In this document: positions 11,001-26,000 of the stretch, piece after piece
Numbering within the stretch: the first letter of the stretch is position 1
Layout of the letters: the number at the start of each line of letters is the position of its first letter
Source: Larus michahellis
Taxonomy: Eukaryota; Chordata; Aves; Charadriiformes; Laridae
Direction: 5' to 3'
DNA length: 64,000 nt
Assembly (NCBI RefSeq): GCF_964199755.1
Contig: NC_133911.1
Span: forward strand, 5,235,001-5,299,000
Position numbers and translations under genes: made by a program
The notes under the pieces: model-generated
Database searches by the model: none
Seen by the model: the letters and a program-made list of their open reading frames with translations, nothing else
What the model was told of the DNA's origin: nothing

Positions 11001-14000
11001 GATTGCCCAGAGCAGCTGTGGCTGCCCCATCCCTGGAGGGGTTCAAGGCCAGGTTGGACGGGGCTTGGAGCAACCTGGGCTGGTGGGAGGTGTCCCTGCC
11101 CAGGGCAGGGGGTGGCACTGGATGGTCTTTAAGGTCCCTTCCAAATGTAACCATTCTATGATTAGAAACTGTTCCCAAGTTGTTGAAAGAAACGGCTTCC
11201 TATTAGCCAACTTATTATAAGCAGACTCACTGACTTCCTTTTGTTTCTGTTAGTTCCTTTTAAGGCTTACACTAATAACAGCAAACCAAAGGGTCTTGGC
11301 ATTTTGGTGGGAAGATGACTCTGAGGGCAGGGAAGATTTCAGAAGCAGCAAAGAGAATGATGCCTGAGTTGCACAACAAATGTAAGCGTGTTTACAAGTC
11401 TGGGTTCCTGCTTCCCTGCAGAAGTCAGTGCAGTTGTTGCTTGTTTTTGTTTGGGAAAAACTGGACTAGGCTGCAGCAGAGGTTACTTCATGTTGTCTTT
11501 CCAGCTGGACTAGTACTGTTTACTACAGGGATTTCCTAAGAAGTGGTATTTAGAGGTGCAGTGCCCTTCATAGAACTGGCAAAGAGCAAAAACTGGCAAC
11601 AACCTTTTTATCTTGATTTCTTATAGGTACTGTGTGTTCTTTAGTAGTTTGGTTCGAACTGCGGGGACTGTTTGTTTGAGTAAAACCACGTTTGTGACAT
11701 TTTTCCCTCTTGCTATTGAGGCCTAAGTCCGTTACTTCCTTGCTCATGTGGCTCTGAAAAGGAATCCTAGGTACCAAAGCTTGCTTAAGCCACCTGTAAA
11801 AGAGTTGGAAGCATACTTTAGGAAGGTTGGTGACGTGAAGCTGCTTTGAACTGAAGGCATAGTGACATCTGTCTCCACGGGCATAGGTTGATTGATTTGG
11901 TTGTGGCCGAGAGGTGTTTGATGCACCTCACCTAAGTGTATGTGTCCGCTATACTGTGCGTGGTCCAGGGCAGCTAGAGTTGATGCTGAGATTGACTGTT
12001 CAGACTGCTGCCTAGGTTAGGTTCTCATGTGCACTATGTAATTCACTAACAGTATATTAGCTCAAGGAATGTAGTACGTGCTTACAGGAATATCTATACC
12101 CGATGATAACATCATTAGCTGGAAATTTGTTGAATGCTTAATAACTCAAAATTAATGCATTAGGAACAGTCTGTATTGTTTGAGACTCAATTTCCTATGG
12201 CATCTGAGAATGCAGCAGCTTGTTTTGTTTACAGTCTTGATGATGCAGTAGTGAAATATCAAAGCTACAACCTGCGTTGCTGTTTATGCCATGCGTGTCA
12301 GGCTAGAGCATATGGCACATTTTAGAAAAACAATGAAATTCCTATTGCAAATACCATCTCATTTAAAACTTACCACACTTGCTGTGAATATACTGCTCAC
12401 TGTGGGATTTCCTTATTTGCCTTCATGGGCATGATCCTATGTCAGCAACTGGGAAAGCAGATAGTACTCTGCACTGTTAGTGCCATGGTTTAGCTGTATC
12501 CCTAGCTGTCCCGCTGAATTCAGTCTTGCAGCTGTGTTCAGGGAGCTCTGCAGGCTTCTGAATCCATCAGAGGGGTCCAGTCAGTAATACCAAATGATTT
12601 CCCAAGGTGTATTTTGACATTTAAAGCCATATGTGGTGCTATCCATGAAGCGTGAATTGACGTATACTTGTCAACCTGGTTCTTAGAGTAGCCTGTTGAG
12701 TATAGTTGCCAGACTATTTGCACTAATACTTCTTATGTGTTTCACTTGATTCCTGTCTGTCAAAAATTCGCTGTTAAATGTTGAGAGTAGTTGCTGTTCC
12801 TTTGAGGAGGAAGAGGTAATTTCAAATGCTCACATAGCAAAATGTGTAAGGCTGGGTTGTAAGTTATGATTCCTCTAACCGAGCGTCTCATCATCTTTGC
12901 TCGTGATCTTGATAAAACCAGTGATACTCTGCTGAAAGATCATGAAAGGTTTGGATGATTTTTTTGGTTTGTTTTTGTTTTGCAGAACTTGGTCTAACAT
13001 TCACCATTGTGTTGTTAGCGGTATTAAGAATATTGCTTATTGATTAAATCTAAGACAGATGAAGTAAGCCCTACTCTTAATTAAGATTCTTGGCATCTGT
13101 ATCAATTGTGCTAGTGGGCGCTGAGAGTTTCTTTGAAATGCAAGTCATTGGTATATCGGGGGTGGACTTTGTAAAGATAGAAACCTGTCAGCAAGAGAAA
13201 AATTGGAACTGGATTTTGAGATTTAAATCCTTGGCATGCTTTTTTAAACAGTGTTCTCGTTTTATGGAAGTAAAAATTTTTTCTGCAGCTCCTAATGTAT
13301 AGTACATTATATATCTCCATAAACACAAAGTATGTCTAATGTTCTCAAACCAAGAGTTTCCTTAGTTCCTTTGTTTGGACATTACAAAGCAGAGAATTGT
13401 ATTTTACTGCTCAAGTGGTAATATATGCCTGGCCCATCATGTAACTAGAGGAGGCGTTTCAAAGCCTGAAGTGCAAATACTGTTTTTCTGGCAGGAAGTG
13501 ACAGGCCAAAGCTGATGAATTGTTGGTTGTCTCACTTTGAAGAGGTTTTGTATCTGTGATACATGGCAGAGCATAGCTGGGAACCTCTTGTTCCATAATT
13601 ATGTGCTTGCCATGGGACCTCTTGAAGATCCCCTACCATAGTGTTTTATTTCCGGGGAGGTTTCTATCTTTTGGCCAAGCACAGATTTAGATATTGTTTT
13701 GGGATTTTTGCAAGAGGCTAATGCAGTAAGCACTGCTTAACATCTCTGGAACTGTAGTTCTGCACTGATATATCACCCCCCCCAACTCAAACCAGTATGA
13801 AGACTGTTATGCCTTGGTTGCAGGAGAAGATTTTCACAAATGAAATTTATCTGGCTCTGTATCCATAATCTGACTCTTTCAGGGTTCATGGCTGTTTATG
13901 TAGCTGAGGAAGGCTGGTTGTTTTTCCTTTCTTCCCAGATGTAGGCATTTGGAACACCCTAGGAATACAAAGTGTTTCTTTTATGCACGGTGTGTTATTT

Positions 14001-17000
14001 TTCAATGATGTTTCCAGGGAATAGAGCAACACCAGTGTATGATGCATATAATTCCCACGTGGAGGAAAATCAGCTCATCTGAAAAAGCTGCCCAATACAT
14101 CAAAGTCCTTAATTGAACTATCTGCTGTGTATTTATATTTGGGACATAATGTATGCACCCCGTTGACATTCCGAGAATTGCTCTGTTAGATAATGTTTTT
14201 TTCTTAAATGTCACACTGACAGCATAAACTCTGAGCTGTTAAAACTGATGATGCAGATATTAACTCATTGTGTTGAATATCAGAGGATTTACATATGCAT
14301 TACCAGAAGTACTTAAATACTAAAGGCTGAATAAATTAACTGGATTATCAAACCAAAAGGATGAAAGGCAAGGAGTGGGCTAGGAAGGCAAGAAGACAGC
14401 TGATGCAGGAGGGAATATGCCAGAGAGGCTAAAAATTGTATGGCAAGATGTCACTCTAGACTGAGCAGCTGGTAGTTCAGAAACAGCAAATGGAGTTTCA
14501 GTGTTCTGAATTTATGAATTGTTACTGTGAAAGTATTGTTTTAATGTTCATAAATGTGAAATACAAGAGAGCTGAAGAAGGAGTCCGCAGTAGTGGAGCG
14601 TTGATAGATAAATGAGTTGGGCATTAAGGCAATCAAATTCTCTTCATCGAGTTCCTACAGACTTACAATTTCTTTTGAGTATGTTGATTAGTCAGGTGTT
14701 AATTATACATACTTGTGTCTGTATTGGATATAAATAGTAGGAAAGGTGGCAATGGGGATCTGCAAGAGGGATCCTCAAAACACTTCCAGCTCCGAATTGT
14801 ATGAGCTGTGGGACAGGAAAGGTTTTGCTGGAGAAGCCGTTCCTGACCTCTCTTTTTCCCCAAAGATTTAATTTCAGAGAAATGTGAGCAATGTGAGATG
14901 CATCTGACAAAACAGAGAAAGGATAAACTGAAGCGATGTCCTCCAGAGCAGTATTGACACAACAGAAGGCTTGTGTCCAAGCCCTTGTTCAGTACACAAA
15001 ATAATCAGGGGCCTGATAAGGTCTCTGTGAACACTGTTTTTGAGCCAAATAACACAACTTCAGTTGCTGTGTACCTAGTTCCATGAACAACTCTGTGACT
15101 TTATTCAACAGTCAAAGCATAAGTGGTTTAAAGGCAAAGCTCTTTCTTTTAGCATCTGTCACTTCAGATGTGTGGGTTGTCCCTAATTTAGGTTTTTACC
15201 CTTTCAGCTGGCAAGAGGAAGAAGCAAGAACTTAAAGGAGAAACTCATTGAAGCATGCTGTTAAATCATATTGCTAGTCTCAGTGAAAACAGAGTTTCTT
15301 CTGTTGGATGCATCTGTATATTTCCTAGTCAATAGGTTCAGTTGTAGTAAATCCTAAGTCCCAATGTCTTTCATTAATAAAATTTAGACATAATGCCTTT
15401 TAGCCAACATCAACATTATGTTTAATTGTGGAGTTTGACAGAAGGGACATTCAATTACCAAAGACGAACAGCAGTAGAGAGAGAAATGGTTTGACCAGTC
15501 ACTTTCCAGATCACTGATTAAAATGAAAGTTAGGACTCATACACCTTATATGCTTGGCCTGGTGTGCTTTTTCTGAGGCTCAGTCTGCTTACATTAAGAT
15601 GAGTATATGCCTATTATAGGATCGCTTATTTCTTCTTTATGTATGTATATTTATATATATGCGTGTGTGTGTCTATATGTGTATGTATATATGCACACAC
15701 ATATATGTGTGGTTGCGCAGTATTTTATTTTTGTCCTTCTGTTATCAGAGTATGGGAATTCTGTTCTTTAGTAGCCTTTTTGTCTTGTTACTCTGTTTTC
15801 CCACCCTCCCTCTCATCCTTGCAGCTTCCTTCCCTCCACCTCCAAAAAAAGTAGTTGATATCCATTGTTTTTAAGAGGGCCTAATTTAGTGTAGTTTTGA
15901 TATTTCCTACTTCTGTAGACAGCTGTTTTAATCATAAGTACTGAAATGACAAAGAACGATATTCCTGTGTTTTCAGTCTGTAGTGTCCTAATCCCCAGTG
16001 GCTTGTTCTCATCTGCCAGCTTCCTGCTTCCCATAAGAAAAATCCATCCAAGGGTATGTCTGTTTTAGGACAACAACCTCTGAAACATGGATGGCTCTGA
16101 AGTTTTTACAGGCAGAATTCCAAGTCCTGGCAGAACATGGGACAAGCAGATGGTTAGTCAGGGATTTTTTGTTAGTGCTGTGTATCATCTTTGTGTTTAC
16201 TGGTCTCATCACTACACATGATCATTGTAAGAGTTCCTCAACCTTCCCTCCCCAGGGCTTGGGAACAGTCTCTTTTGCCTAATGCCAAGGCCGCCCTGCT
16301 TTCTAAGAACTTGTCCACGATGTGGAGCAACTGGAGACAAGTCTTCAGATTTTATTTATAGGCCATGCTGTGATTTGGCACATCTGTGCAGCTACTTTTT
16401 CCTGACTGTGTCTTCTGTTTAAATTGTATTTTACAGATGCGGAGGAACAGTTGGTGCCATCTTTACGTGTCCCTTAGAGGTAATAAAGACTAGGCTCCAG
16501 TCTTCAAAGCTAGCCTTCCGGGCTGTCTACTACCCACAAGTCCAGCTGGGGACCATCAGTGGTGAAGGAATGGTCAGGCCAACATCTGTATCACCTGGGC
16601 TCTTCAGTGTTCTCAAGTGAGTACTGCTCCTCCTGTCATTCAGTACTGCTTGACACCAGTGATCTGAGTTTCAATTCCTCTGTGTAAACATGGAATGCAG
16701 ATTTTGCTCCAGACTTGCCCTGGAAGGGTTCATGTCAGTTGGGCTTCTGCCTTCAGCAGTAGCAAGATAAATTATTCTTTTAAAAACACATTAAGTATTC
16801 AGGATTCCTGAGCGTTCCTTTGAACTTCCAGAGAAATTTGTTTCCACCACTTAGAAACTTTCCAAAGTGATTTAAGTGTCTGGAAGTGTTATTTTTAAAA
16901 TTGTCTCTTCACATTTAGGCTTTTTGGTAGTTACGACTTCTTAGGGATCCATACACAGGACATACTGTAAACTCTTAATGTGCCTTAGCTTGTGGGAACT

Positions 17001-20000
17001 ATCACAAAAATACTCCAGATGAAAGGGCTTTTTCTCAACACTAAGAAGTGTCATCTTTGTCTCTTATTGGGAATAATCATGTTTACTGTCTCCTTTGAGC
17101 GTTGGAACAGGTAATCCTTACTAGCTGGGGCCAGTTCCTGGCAAATGATTGAACTACTGAATAAGCCATATATGCTGTCTTCTTCTTGGAGCCATTCCCA
17201 GTTTGCTTTGAGTAGCTAGTAGAGATATTTGTTGCTGTTGCTCCCCATGCTATTTACCTGCTTGATGGAGGGAATTTTTAATTCCACTCTTGAAGCACTC
17301 TTCTCTTTGGAGTGTCGTGTAACAGTGAGAGCCTGTAGCCTTTCTCTCACCTTAGTGGACCAGCATTGTAACAAGATTTCTGATTCTCTGCACTTAGTGA
17401 TGCATGTCAGCCCCTGATCTGTCTTTGAAGCTGGCCCTGCTTTGAGCATGAGTTTGAGCGAGATGACCTCCAGAATTCTGCGTTCCCATATATTTTAAGT
17501 TATGCGTGTCTGCACTCTTGTGTGGATGATCTATAACTGAAATTTATGGGAGTGGGGGAAAAGCACTTTTTGCAAAAGCAGTCTCACTGAAATATAATGT
17601 CTAATTGGGGTCTTGGAAGCTTTTATCTTCTCCTCAGCTGTAGCTGACTTAATGAGCTCTCCTCTGTTTGCTCTTAGATGTTGTCTTTGCCAATTATTAT
17701 TATGCATCAATCCTGTCTACACCTGTGTTACTTACAATCTCTGTTAAAAGCCTTCCGTGTGGTTCAGACTGCAGCAGGTGATGCTCCAGCTGTTCCCTTT
17801 TCAAATGTGTATTCATAAAGAGGAGTAATTGTGGAATCATCTAGCTCGCAAGTGCTGAATAGTTTTACCAGCAACTCTAAAGTCCAAATCTCTTCTACTG
17901 GATATCATATTAAAGCAGCATAAACTTATGGTTCAGATCTCATGCAAATGGCTTGAGTTTATTTGGATCATTGGGCACCCCAGGGCAATGCAGAGAGCTT
18001 CTGTTTAGATCAGGTGTCAGGAATGCCAAAGAAAAGAGTGGCGAGGAAAGCACGCTGAATGGTTCTGTGCTCGGCAGGCGGTGGGGAGATGCTGGTTTAT
18101 GTAACAGTACAGTGCTAATTCTGATTCTCTGCAGAGCTGTCTGGCTAGAGTCATTCTGGGACAGGAGTTTCTGTGCTGTAAACAGTGCTGCTTTCCCCTG
18201 CCAGGCATTTCTTTGTCTATTCAGAGGTGAGTCTAGAGCAAGTCGTGACTGAAAAATGTAAGGTAGTGCCAGTTGCCTTTGATTTTCATCTTCTTTCCCT
18301 TGCTGTCTTTTCGCCTTGCAGCATGGGACTTCAGGCAGCTGTAGCTAAAGGAAGTGAAAACTTCAAGGCACAAGTTTCTGAATTCATCCTCTTGGCCCAT
18401 CTTTTTCTGGGGTTGTCTTTTTTCTTTTAGGGAGAGATGGTTTAAAATTGGGTCAACCTTTTAATATATTTATTAAGCTCATTAAATTTGATAACTATGG
18501 TTTTGATTTTATTTCACTTCAGGAATTGCTCAGCTGCATGTATTACCGAGTTTTGAACCTGCTTACTTCAGAGGATTGAGAAGGGAGAGCAGAATATTTA
18601 TGCTGCTATTCCCTTGCAGGCAGCATCTATGAAGAACAGATAATGCTATTGATTATGACCTTTCTGATAAAATACAAATGTCTGAAGAAAGAAGAGAAGT
18701 TAGGTCTCTTGCTTTTACTCTTCCATCCCTTTCTCAGTGGTGGTCATGCATTGCCAAACTGCATATGACTTGGGCTCTCTGGTTTGGGAAAATTGTATGG
18801 CTAAAGAAGCAGCCATTAGAGCCCTACATATAAACTTGCTCTGTAAGATTTAAAGGTGTTGAGCGTGAAAGCCCCTTAACTGCTGTAAATAGAAAGTAAG
18901 TAGGTACTCGGGAGGGCAGGTTAAGCCTGCAGCTGAATAGAAAGTGCTCCAGAAGGACATGCTGTTTTTGTCTAATCCATTTAAGATTCTGATGAGTCAC
19001 CCCAGCTGGAATCTGCAGTCGTGACTGTTAAGTGACAAAGAACAAGTAGTTGGTGGATCTGTCTCCTTGGAGACACTCAGCCCTGGAGTTTACACAAAAA
19101 GTTTAACTCTGCTGCAGAAAAAGTGTTTCAGAAGCTCCTGTAACATCTTCTGTCTAATGAGTTTGGTTTTGGAATCTGGGAGGAACATTCTCAGCAGTGC
19201 TAATGACCTAGAAAGCAAATTCTGAAAATTGGCAGTTCCAACAGGTGCTTGTGAACTACCCATGGAGCCTGGTGTTATCTGGATGTTCTTGCATGGTTTT
19301 CACATGGTGAGTTCAGTTAAGAGGGCTGCTGTCTAGCAGACTGTGCACTGAAATCACAGTGATTACTGGACCCTGCCTGGCTTTCAGTGGTAAATACTTG
19401 GCTGTTTACTAGTGTTTGGCTGTTGTTTTAGTCCGTGTAAATATGTCTGCTGTTAGTGGTGCAAGGAATTTGTAAGACAAGTCTTTTTTAATGAGGTGCT
19501 TCAGAACTTGGCAGCTGCTGGGGAAGCTGTCCAAACAGCTGATCTTCAGAGAAGTCCTAGCCCAGCGTGCCTTCTAAGGTGTGAGGGAAGATGGGTGGAA
19601 ATGGCTTTGGAAACCTGGGAGGTAGCAATTGCAGAACTGCAACAAAGCATCATTTTGTGATCTTCCTGCTTTAGACCTGCTCATGAAGTCCAGTCCTGAC
19701 AGTGATTCACAGCAGTACCTCTGTAGTTGGAGTTTACTTGGGAAAGATGATGTGAACTCTTCCCAATGCCCTCAAAACCAGATATCCCTGAACTACCTGG
19801 CGAGGCATAGCTTGTAGTATGGTTGCCACATTCAGCTTTCACTCTGGGGAAGAAACACGTAACTAGGTAATTGTGAAAGGGGAAAGGATTTCTGTTCTTC
19901 TTGTCTCTATACAGGAAGCAAATTCCTGAATTGCTTAGATAAGAGGATGCCAAAAATACTCTCTGTTCATCAGAGTCAACTATCGTTGGATTCTCCATGA

Positions 20001-23000
20001 AACTTTAATTCAATTCCTGACAGCTCTCAAAGAATGGAAATTATAACCTTGTGCCATGTGACACACATTTGCTTGTAGTATACTGAAGTTTTATGGTATA
20101 GTGGTTTTTATTCAGTAGTGTATAATTCTGCTAATTTTCAACTATATTATGCAGCTTAAAAGCTAATATCTTCAGAAATCATACTTATTGCTTTTGTACA
20201 GTTCTTTTGACTGATTGTCTGACGGAACAAGAAGCATAACTTTTAACCCAAATACTATCTTTTTTTTTTTCCTGTTTGTTTTTATTTTAAGGTCAATTCT
20301 GGAAAAAGAAGGACCAAGGTCACTCTTCCGAGGGCTGGGTCCAAACTTGGTTGGAGTTGCACCATCAAGGTAAATAGTTAAACTATTGCTAAAAGACACG
20401 CTTAAGGCAACAACCCAAATGTTGCAGTGCATTTGTGATTCAAAAGAATAGGTCATGAAGTTATCCCATTTGGAAACTAAGATTTGTGCATGTATACTGC
20501 ATAGTATACATACCAAGGAATAATTCTGAAAATCTGCTTTACACTTCACACTGGAAGGTGCAGATTAAATAAGGCACTTAAATTCCAAGTCATTGCAAGA
20601 GCCTCTTACCATATGCTTGACAAAGAAGAGAAAAGTAGTGCAGAAAAATCTATAGGATTAATATTTGCATTTTTCTGATATGATCTGCTACTTCCCTGTG
20701 AATGCATAACTGTGTTTGCCAAATACTGAGTTGGAGCTAGACGCCAGGGGAGAGGAGTACCTATCTGGTCCTTGATTGCCTAAATTCTTCTGAAATGAAA
20801 AACCGCACCTGAGGGGGAAAGACTTGCATTGCTGCCACATAACCCTGAAGAGGTGGGTGAGTGGGTGTCCCACCCCACCCCTTTTTTTTTTTTTTTTTAA
20901 ACAGCAACAATAAAAGTAGCTACAAAGTTTGTTTGTATTTGGAAGTCTTATAGGCACCTAAATGGTTTCCACGTGTACCTGTGACTGTCCCATTTTTGGC
21001 AGGGTTGAAGATCTTTGTGCCTAGCAAATGTTAAAACTTGTTAGCAATCAGAAAATTGGCAGATGTTCTCTGCCTGAAAAAAAGGAACATGAAAAGCAGT
21101 GTACTCCCTCTCTGGCTGCTTGCCTAGTAGGTAGGATGTTCCCTCTGGAAGTGGGGAATCCTGTTTCTGTAGGGGTAATTTTTGCAGCAGGGATCTGAAT
21201 CCAGGACCACCTGCTCTTTCATGCAACTCGCTTATGCTATCTTAATTGTAGCCACCAATTCTTCCTAGCAGTTCACTTCAAGGAGCTGTGATCTGAACAC
21301 ATTTGGTTCGTACAGCTTCTTTCTTATCGTATTGACTGCTGCAGATCATCTGAGCTTCTAATGTAGTTATGGTGCTGAACAAGTTTATGGAAAACATAGG
21401 CTCTAAGGGGGGAAAGTGACAATCCCAAGCTGGTGGAGATACTCAATCTAACTTGCTTTGTCTGCAAGACCATGTTGACTCCTATCTCAGAGTTGGTCTG
21501 GAAGTAAAATATTTCTACCCTTGAGGGTGTCAATTCAGATAGTGGCACTGTAGTGTAAGGAGAACAAAAGATAACCACCCCAACCCTGTGTCCTTGTAAA
21601 TGGAAGCAGTCATGTGGAGGCCTCCTTGGAGAGAAAGGGTTTTTTTTGGGGGGGAATAGTAATGTGTCTAATTTCATGTTGTGTATACTACATTGCCTTT
21701 CTTCTCTCTCTTTTTTTTTTTTTTTTTTTCCCCCACAGAGCTGTCTATTTTGCATGCTACTCAAAAGCCAAAGAGCGATTTAATGGCATTTTTGTGCCCA
21801 ACAGCAACATTGTGCACATTTGTTCTGCAGGTTCTGCCGGTATGTATTTGTAATTCATCTTCCGTATGATCTGCAGCAATACCCCAGTGTCCAGTCCCTC
21901 ACCAATAGCAGGCAATACATGCATTGGTATCTGCGTGGCTCTGAGGTGCACCTTTATTTTTAAAGCATTTATTCCAACCTGTTCTTGCTACAAGACTTCT
22001 TCTTTCCCTCTCAGTAGTTAGGAAACAAGCAGAATGAATCATGAAGTGGGGACTGGACTTTCAGCGTGTCTGTATAGGACGTGGGGACTGGATTTCAGTG
22101 TGTCTGTACAGGACCTAGGCTAATAGACCAGTCTTGGCTGACAGCTCTGGGTAATTGAATGAATACAGAGGCCAGTATGTGGTGCATTCTGAAAATGTAC
22201 ACTTAGGTTGAGGCTGTGTATGCCAGAAAACATTAGAACCTATTGCAAGGTATAGAAAGGTATTCTTTTTAAGAAATATATCCAGCCATGATCTCCACAA
22301 AAGGGTGAGTTCAGGAGAGGTGGCTGAGTTCATGAGACAATACTGTTGTTCAAAGGCACTCCTAATGAGCCAAAGTTCAGAGACTATTTAAAAATAAAAT
22401 CTGTGAGGCTGGAAACATCCTGTTCTCTCAGAAACAAACAGACAAAAGGACTTAGCAAGCTTGCTTTGGAGACTGTTAAGGAACACACTCTCTGAAGAGC
22501 TTAAGTTGGTATTTTGTAGCATTACTAAAAAAGCAAATCTGCTCTTCTGTAGCATCTGGCTTAAAAGCCAAATGTCGATGTCATCCAAGGAGTTTATAAT
22601 AAAGGTATTGAATATGTTTATTACGTAATTTAGTTATAGGAAACCTTGAGTACCTTTTCAGAAAATAATTCTCAAGTATTTCAGGAGGTAGAGAAGAGGA
22701 ATGTAGGACTTTGCAGAACAGCCTAATGGAGACATGCATCTGTGTATGGTTTGTGTGTATTGGTCAAACTGGCAGTTGCCTGCTTGTGCAGTGCAAGCCT
22801 GCGGCTCCTAATTTCTGAGCCTTACTGGATGTGAACACTGCCTGAAGTAACAAGGCAGTTTGACTGAAGGCATGCTGGTGGAGCTGGAAATCCACTTGCT
22901 TTGGCCTTAGCAGAGATTTGTGCCAGCATATCCAATAGATAATGCAGTGATGCTCTTTTGCCTCAGCACTTCCTATAGGTCTAATAGTAACTTTGTGAAT

Positions 23001-26000
23001 GAGTTATAGTAGTATTATTTCTCTTGTGTGCGAACAGACTTGACATGTCTATGATTTGCCCACATTCATTGTTGAGGGAGGTCTTAAAAAAATTGCTGAA
23101 GCAGATGAAACTGGTATAGACACGTGTTTGGGTGTCTCTTTAATTAAGATTTTTCAATAAGAACACTCAAAACTATATACCACATATTGCAGCTGTAGAA
23201 CACTGCATAATGGCATGACCTGATGCCCTTGTCTCTGCCCTTGTTGAGTGTTACGGGTAGTATTTTAAAATTTAACTTTTGGAGGAAGCTAAAGACAGAC
23301 TCACACAGTTTGATCCCAGGAATTTGCTAGCTCCTAACTTGCCTTGTCTACAGAGGAACTGTTTTCCTTTTCAGCATTTTTAAATATTTCTAGATTGTTG
23401 TTTACTAACTTGGGATGAACTTTTTTCTGACCGTAATGCTATGGTAATGTCTCCAAACTTAGGAAAAAAATATTAGTAAACACCAGCAAACTTTTGATAC
23501 TGTTTTAGCCAAATTGTTTTAGGATGTTGTATTTTTCCTACCAGGATGGGTAAAATAGTTTGGTTTTTGTTTGTAGGAAAATACTGCAGAAGAGCTCCAC
23601 TAGTTCAAGCTTTAGTAACCAGAGTGATCATTAAAAACAGTCTTTCCCAAACTAACCCCCTAGTTATGGGTGGATTCTGTTAATGAGATGGCTCAATGGC
23701 ACCACCTAGAGCCTTGGGGAAAACAAAAGACACGTGTGTGTTCCCCACAGGTTTCCTTTTATCTGTTGTTCTAAAGCCCAGTCAGTAAGTAAGGTGTCTT
23801 GTCTACAGCAGTCTTCAGGAACATGAAGTACATATTAAAATAGGTGCAAAAAGGAAGAATCCTTTAAGAAATTCCAAGGCCATTGGTTGCCACCTCCTGA
23901 AGTTTACCATGAGATGGTTCTCAGGCAAGAGAGAGATTGTATGCTGAGCACCGCCTGTCTTTTGAAACCTCTCGATAGAGCTGGTAACAAGAACTGTCTC
24001 ACTGCACGGTGTATGAAGTTCATGTTTGCCATGGCAATACACCGGCCTGGATTCAGATACACTTTTGGTTTTCTTTTCTCTTTTTCAGCCTTTATCACAA
24101 ATTCCCTGATGAATCCTATATGGATGGTGAAAACCAGAATGCAACTAGAACGGAAGTAAGTAACTGATTGCGGGAGATTGGATGCCCCTGATTAAGGGAG
24201 CCTCTGGAAAACCGAACTTCCATGTTTTGACTCATGGCTCTTTGTACTTCAGTAGATCTTGCCCAGTTGTTTCCCTGACTCTCAATTCCACCTTTCAAGC
24301 CACCATACTTCTGCCTGGTCTAACTAAAGGTTAAGGTTCTGTGTGTCCTACTTCAGATTGATGCACAGTTACTGTTGAGAAGGATGTGGAAATTGCCTTG
24401 CGTGCGGAGTTCGGTTCAGTTTCTGGTTTCACTGTAAATCTTAAGGAAAGTTGTGCATGGCATTAATTTTCTCTCAGGTTCCTGCTTACAGAATCTTCTG
24501 TGCTTCAGGGGTTGGTGTTGAGGATAAATATATTAAGGACTGAGATGCTTTGGTACAACAATAATAGAAGCTATGAGAAGGTCAGAGGAGCTCTTGTGGG
24601 AGGCTGAGCATGAGCTTGCAGTTTGTGGCCCCTTTGGCAACATCACTCGTGCTGGTCCTAGATCATACAGAGGTGTGTGTTACTGCAACAGACCAAGGGT
24701 ACGGCCACAGCTAAGTAGCTGTGAACAGAAAGGGGGATGGGTTTAAATTGTAATGAAGCCACATTAGTTTAGTTTCATAAAACATTCTAGAGGCAATAAG
24801 GATCTGTTGCAGTGATTTAATGTTCTTTTGGTTCCTTCAGCACTGTATTACTGTTAACCATACCTCCTGAAGACAGAGAGGGAATTTGACAGTAATATCT
24901 TTTAGTTGAGTGATCCACAGTCACTGGTGGAGATCAGAGCAATGAGGGACTCTGCTAGCAATGTGACTGATTAGAATGGAAATTCTCTCCTGCAAGGACA
25001 CGTTAGGTCAGATAAGAAGGATCCTTTAAGGCACCACAACTTATAAATAATTTATAAGACTTAATTCCAGCACTTCATAGGGTGGCACCTTTGAACTGAG
25101 TGCTGCCTCTTAAAATGAAGGATCATTTCTCATGTAGCAGACCTCTGTCTCTTAGCCTGATGAAGATGGCTGTAAATGGAATTACTAGTTTAACACAAAG
25201 CAGCGTCTCTCCAGTGCTTATTGTCTCTTAAAGCATTGGTGTGAACTGTGACAGACTGGATAGAACTTGAGCTGAAAGAATTATTATGAGCGTGTATTAG
25301 TGAATTAGCAAAGCCAGGTTTGCACTCCTAGCATGATAGTCCTGCTCTGTGCAGCTTTCCTAGAAGATTTTTGGGGTAAAACTTAGCAGAGAACCATTTC
25401 TGTAGTTATAAAAACTATTGAAAGCCATGAGTCTTTTTAAATATTAATTCTTTTTCTGGACTCATTATATGCTCTGTTCTGTTTGTTTTTTAGAGTCAGA
25501 GGTTCAAAACCAATGAATGCTTTGCAGTGTGCTAGATACGTTTACCAGACAGAAGGTATCCGCGGCTTTTATAGGGGCCTGACTGCTTCCTATGCTGGGA
25601 TTTCTGAGACCATTATCTGCTTTGCTATTTATGAAAGTTTAAAAAAGCACTTAAAGGAAGTCCAACTGCCCCCTTCTCCTCCTAATGGGACCGAAAGGAA
25701 CTCCAAAAACTTCTTTGGACTGATGTTTGCTGCTGCTGTTTCCAAGGGCTGTGCCTCTTGTATTGCTTATCCACATGGTACGTTAACTTTTTATTTATGA
25801 TTGCAGTAGAACAGCTGTTGCCTGTAATCCAAGATGAAAGATGGGGCTTAGGGCTGTAAAATCCATAATTGTTTGAATGGCCAAATGCATGGTACTGTGG
25901 CATGTACAGTATGCATTGGCATTTTCAGTACTGGTCCCACCATTCACAGTTAGACACATAGCTGGCGATTGGGACTTCCTACTTTAAAAACAACTCAAAA

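Larger units (their letters stand above)
8019..16436 (+). other. SLC25A33: SLC25A33 intron 1
   Basis: An 8.4-kb intron whose first 220 bases are still CpG-rich. It holds the CR1 fragment and the TA/TG microsatellite. Nothing else is recognised. Confidence 0.85.

Noticed and set aside
10817-11161. 114-aa frame in SLC25A33 intron 1
   Set aside because: It is entirely within the noncoding 3' end of a CR1 element.
11645-11675. GGTTCGAAC resembling a tRNA T arm
   Set aside because: No matching acceptor stem, D arm or A box could be found around it.
17455-17495. Possible decayed CR1 end (GATGACCTCCAGAATTC...)
   Set aside because: Only a short block resembles CR1, without the terminal repeat. Too weak to call.
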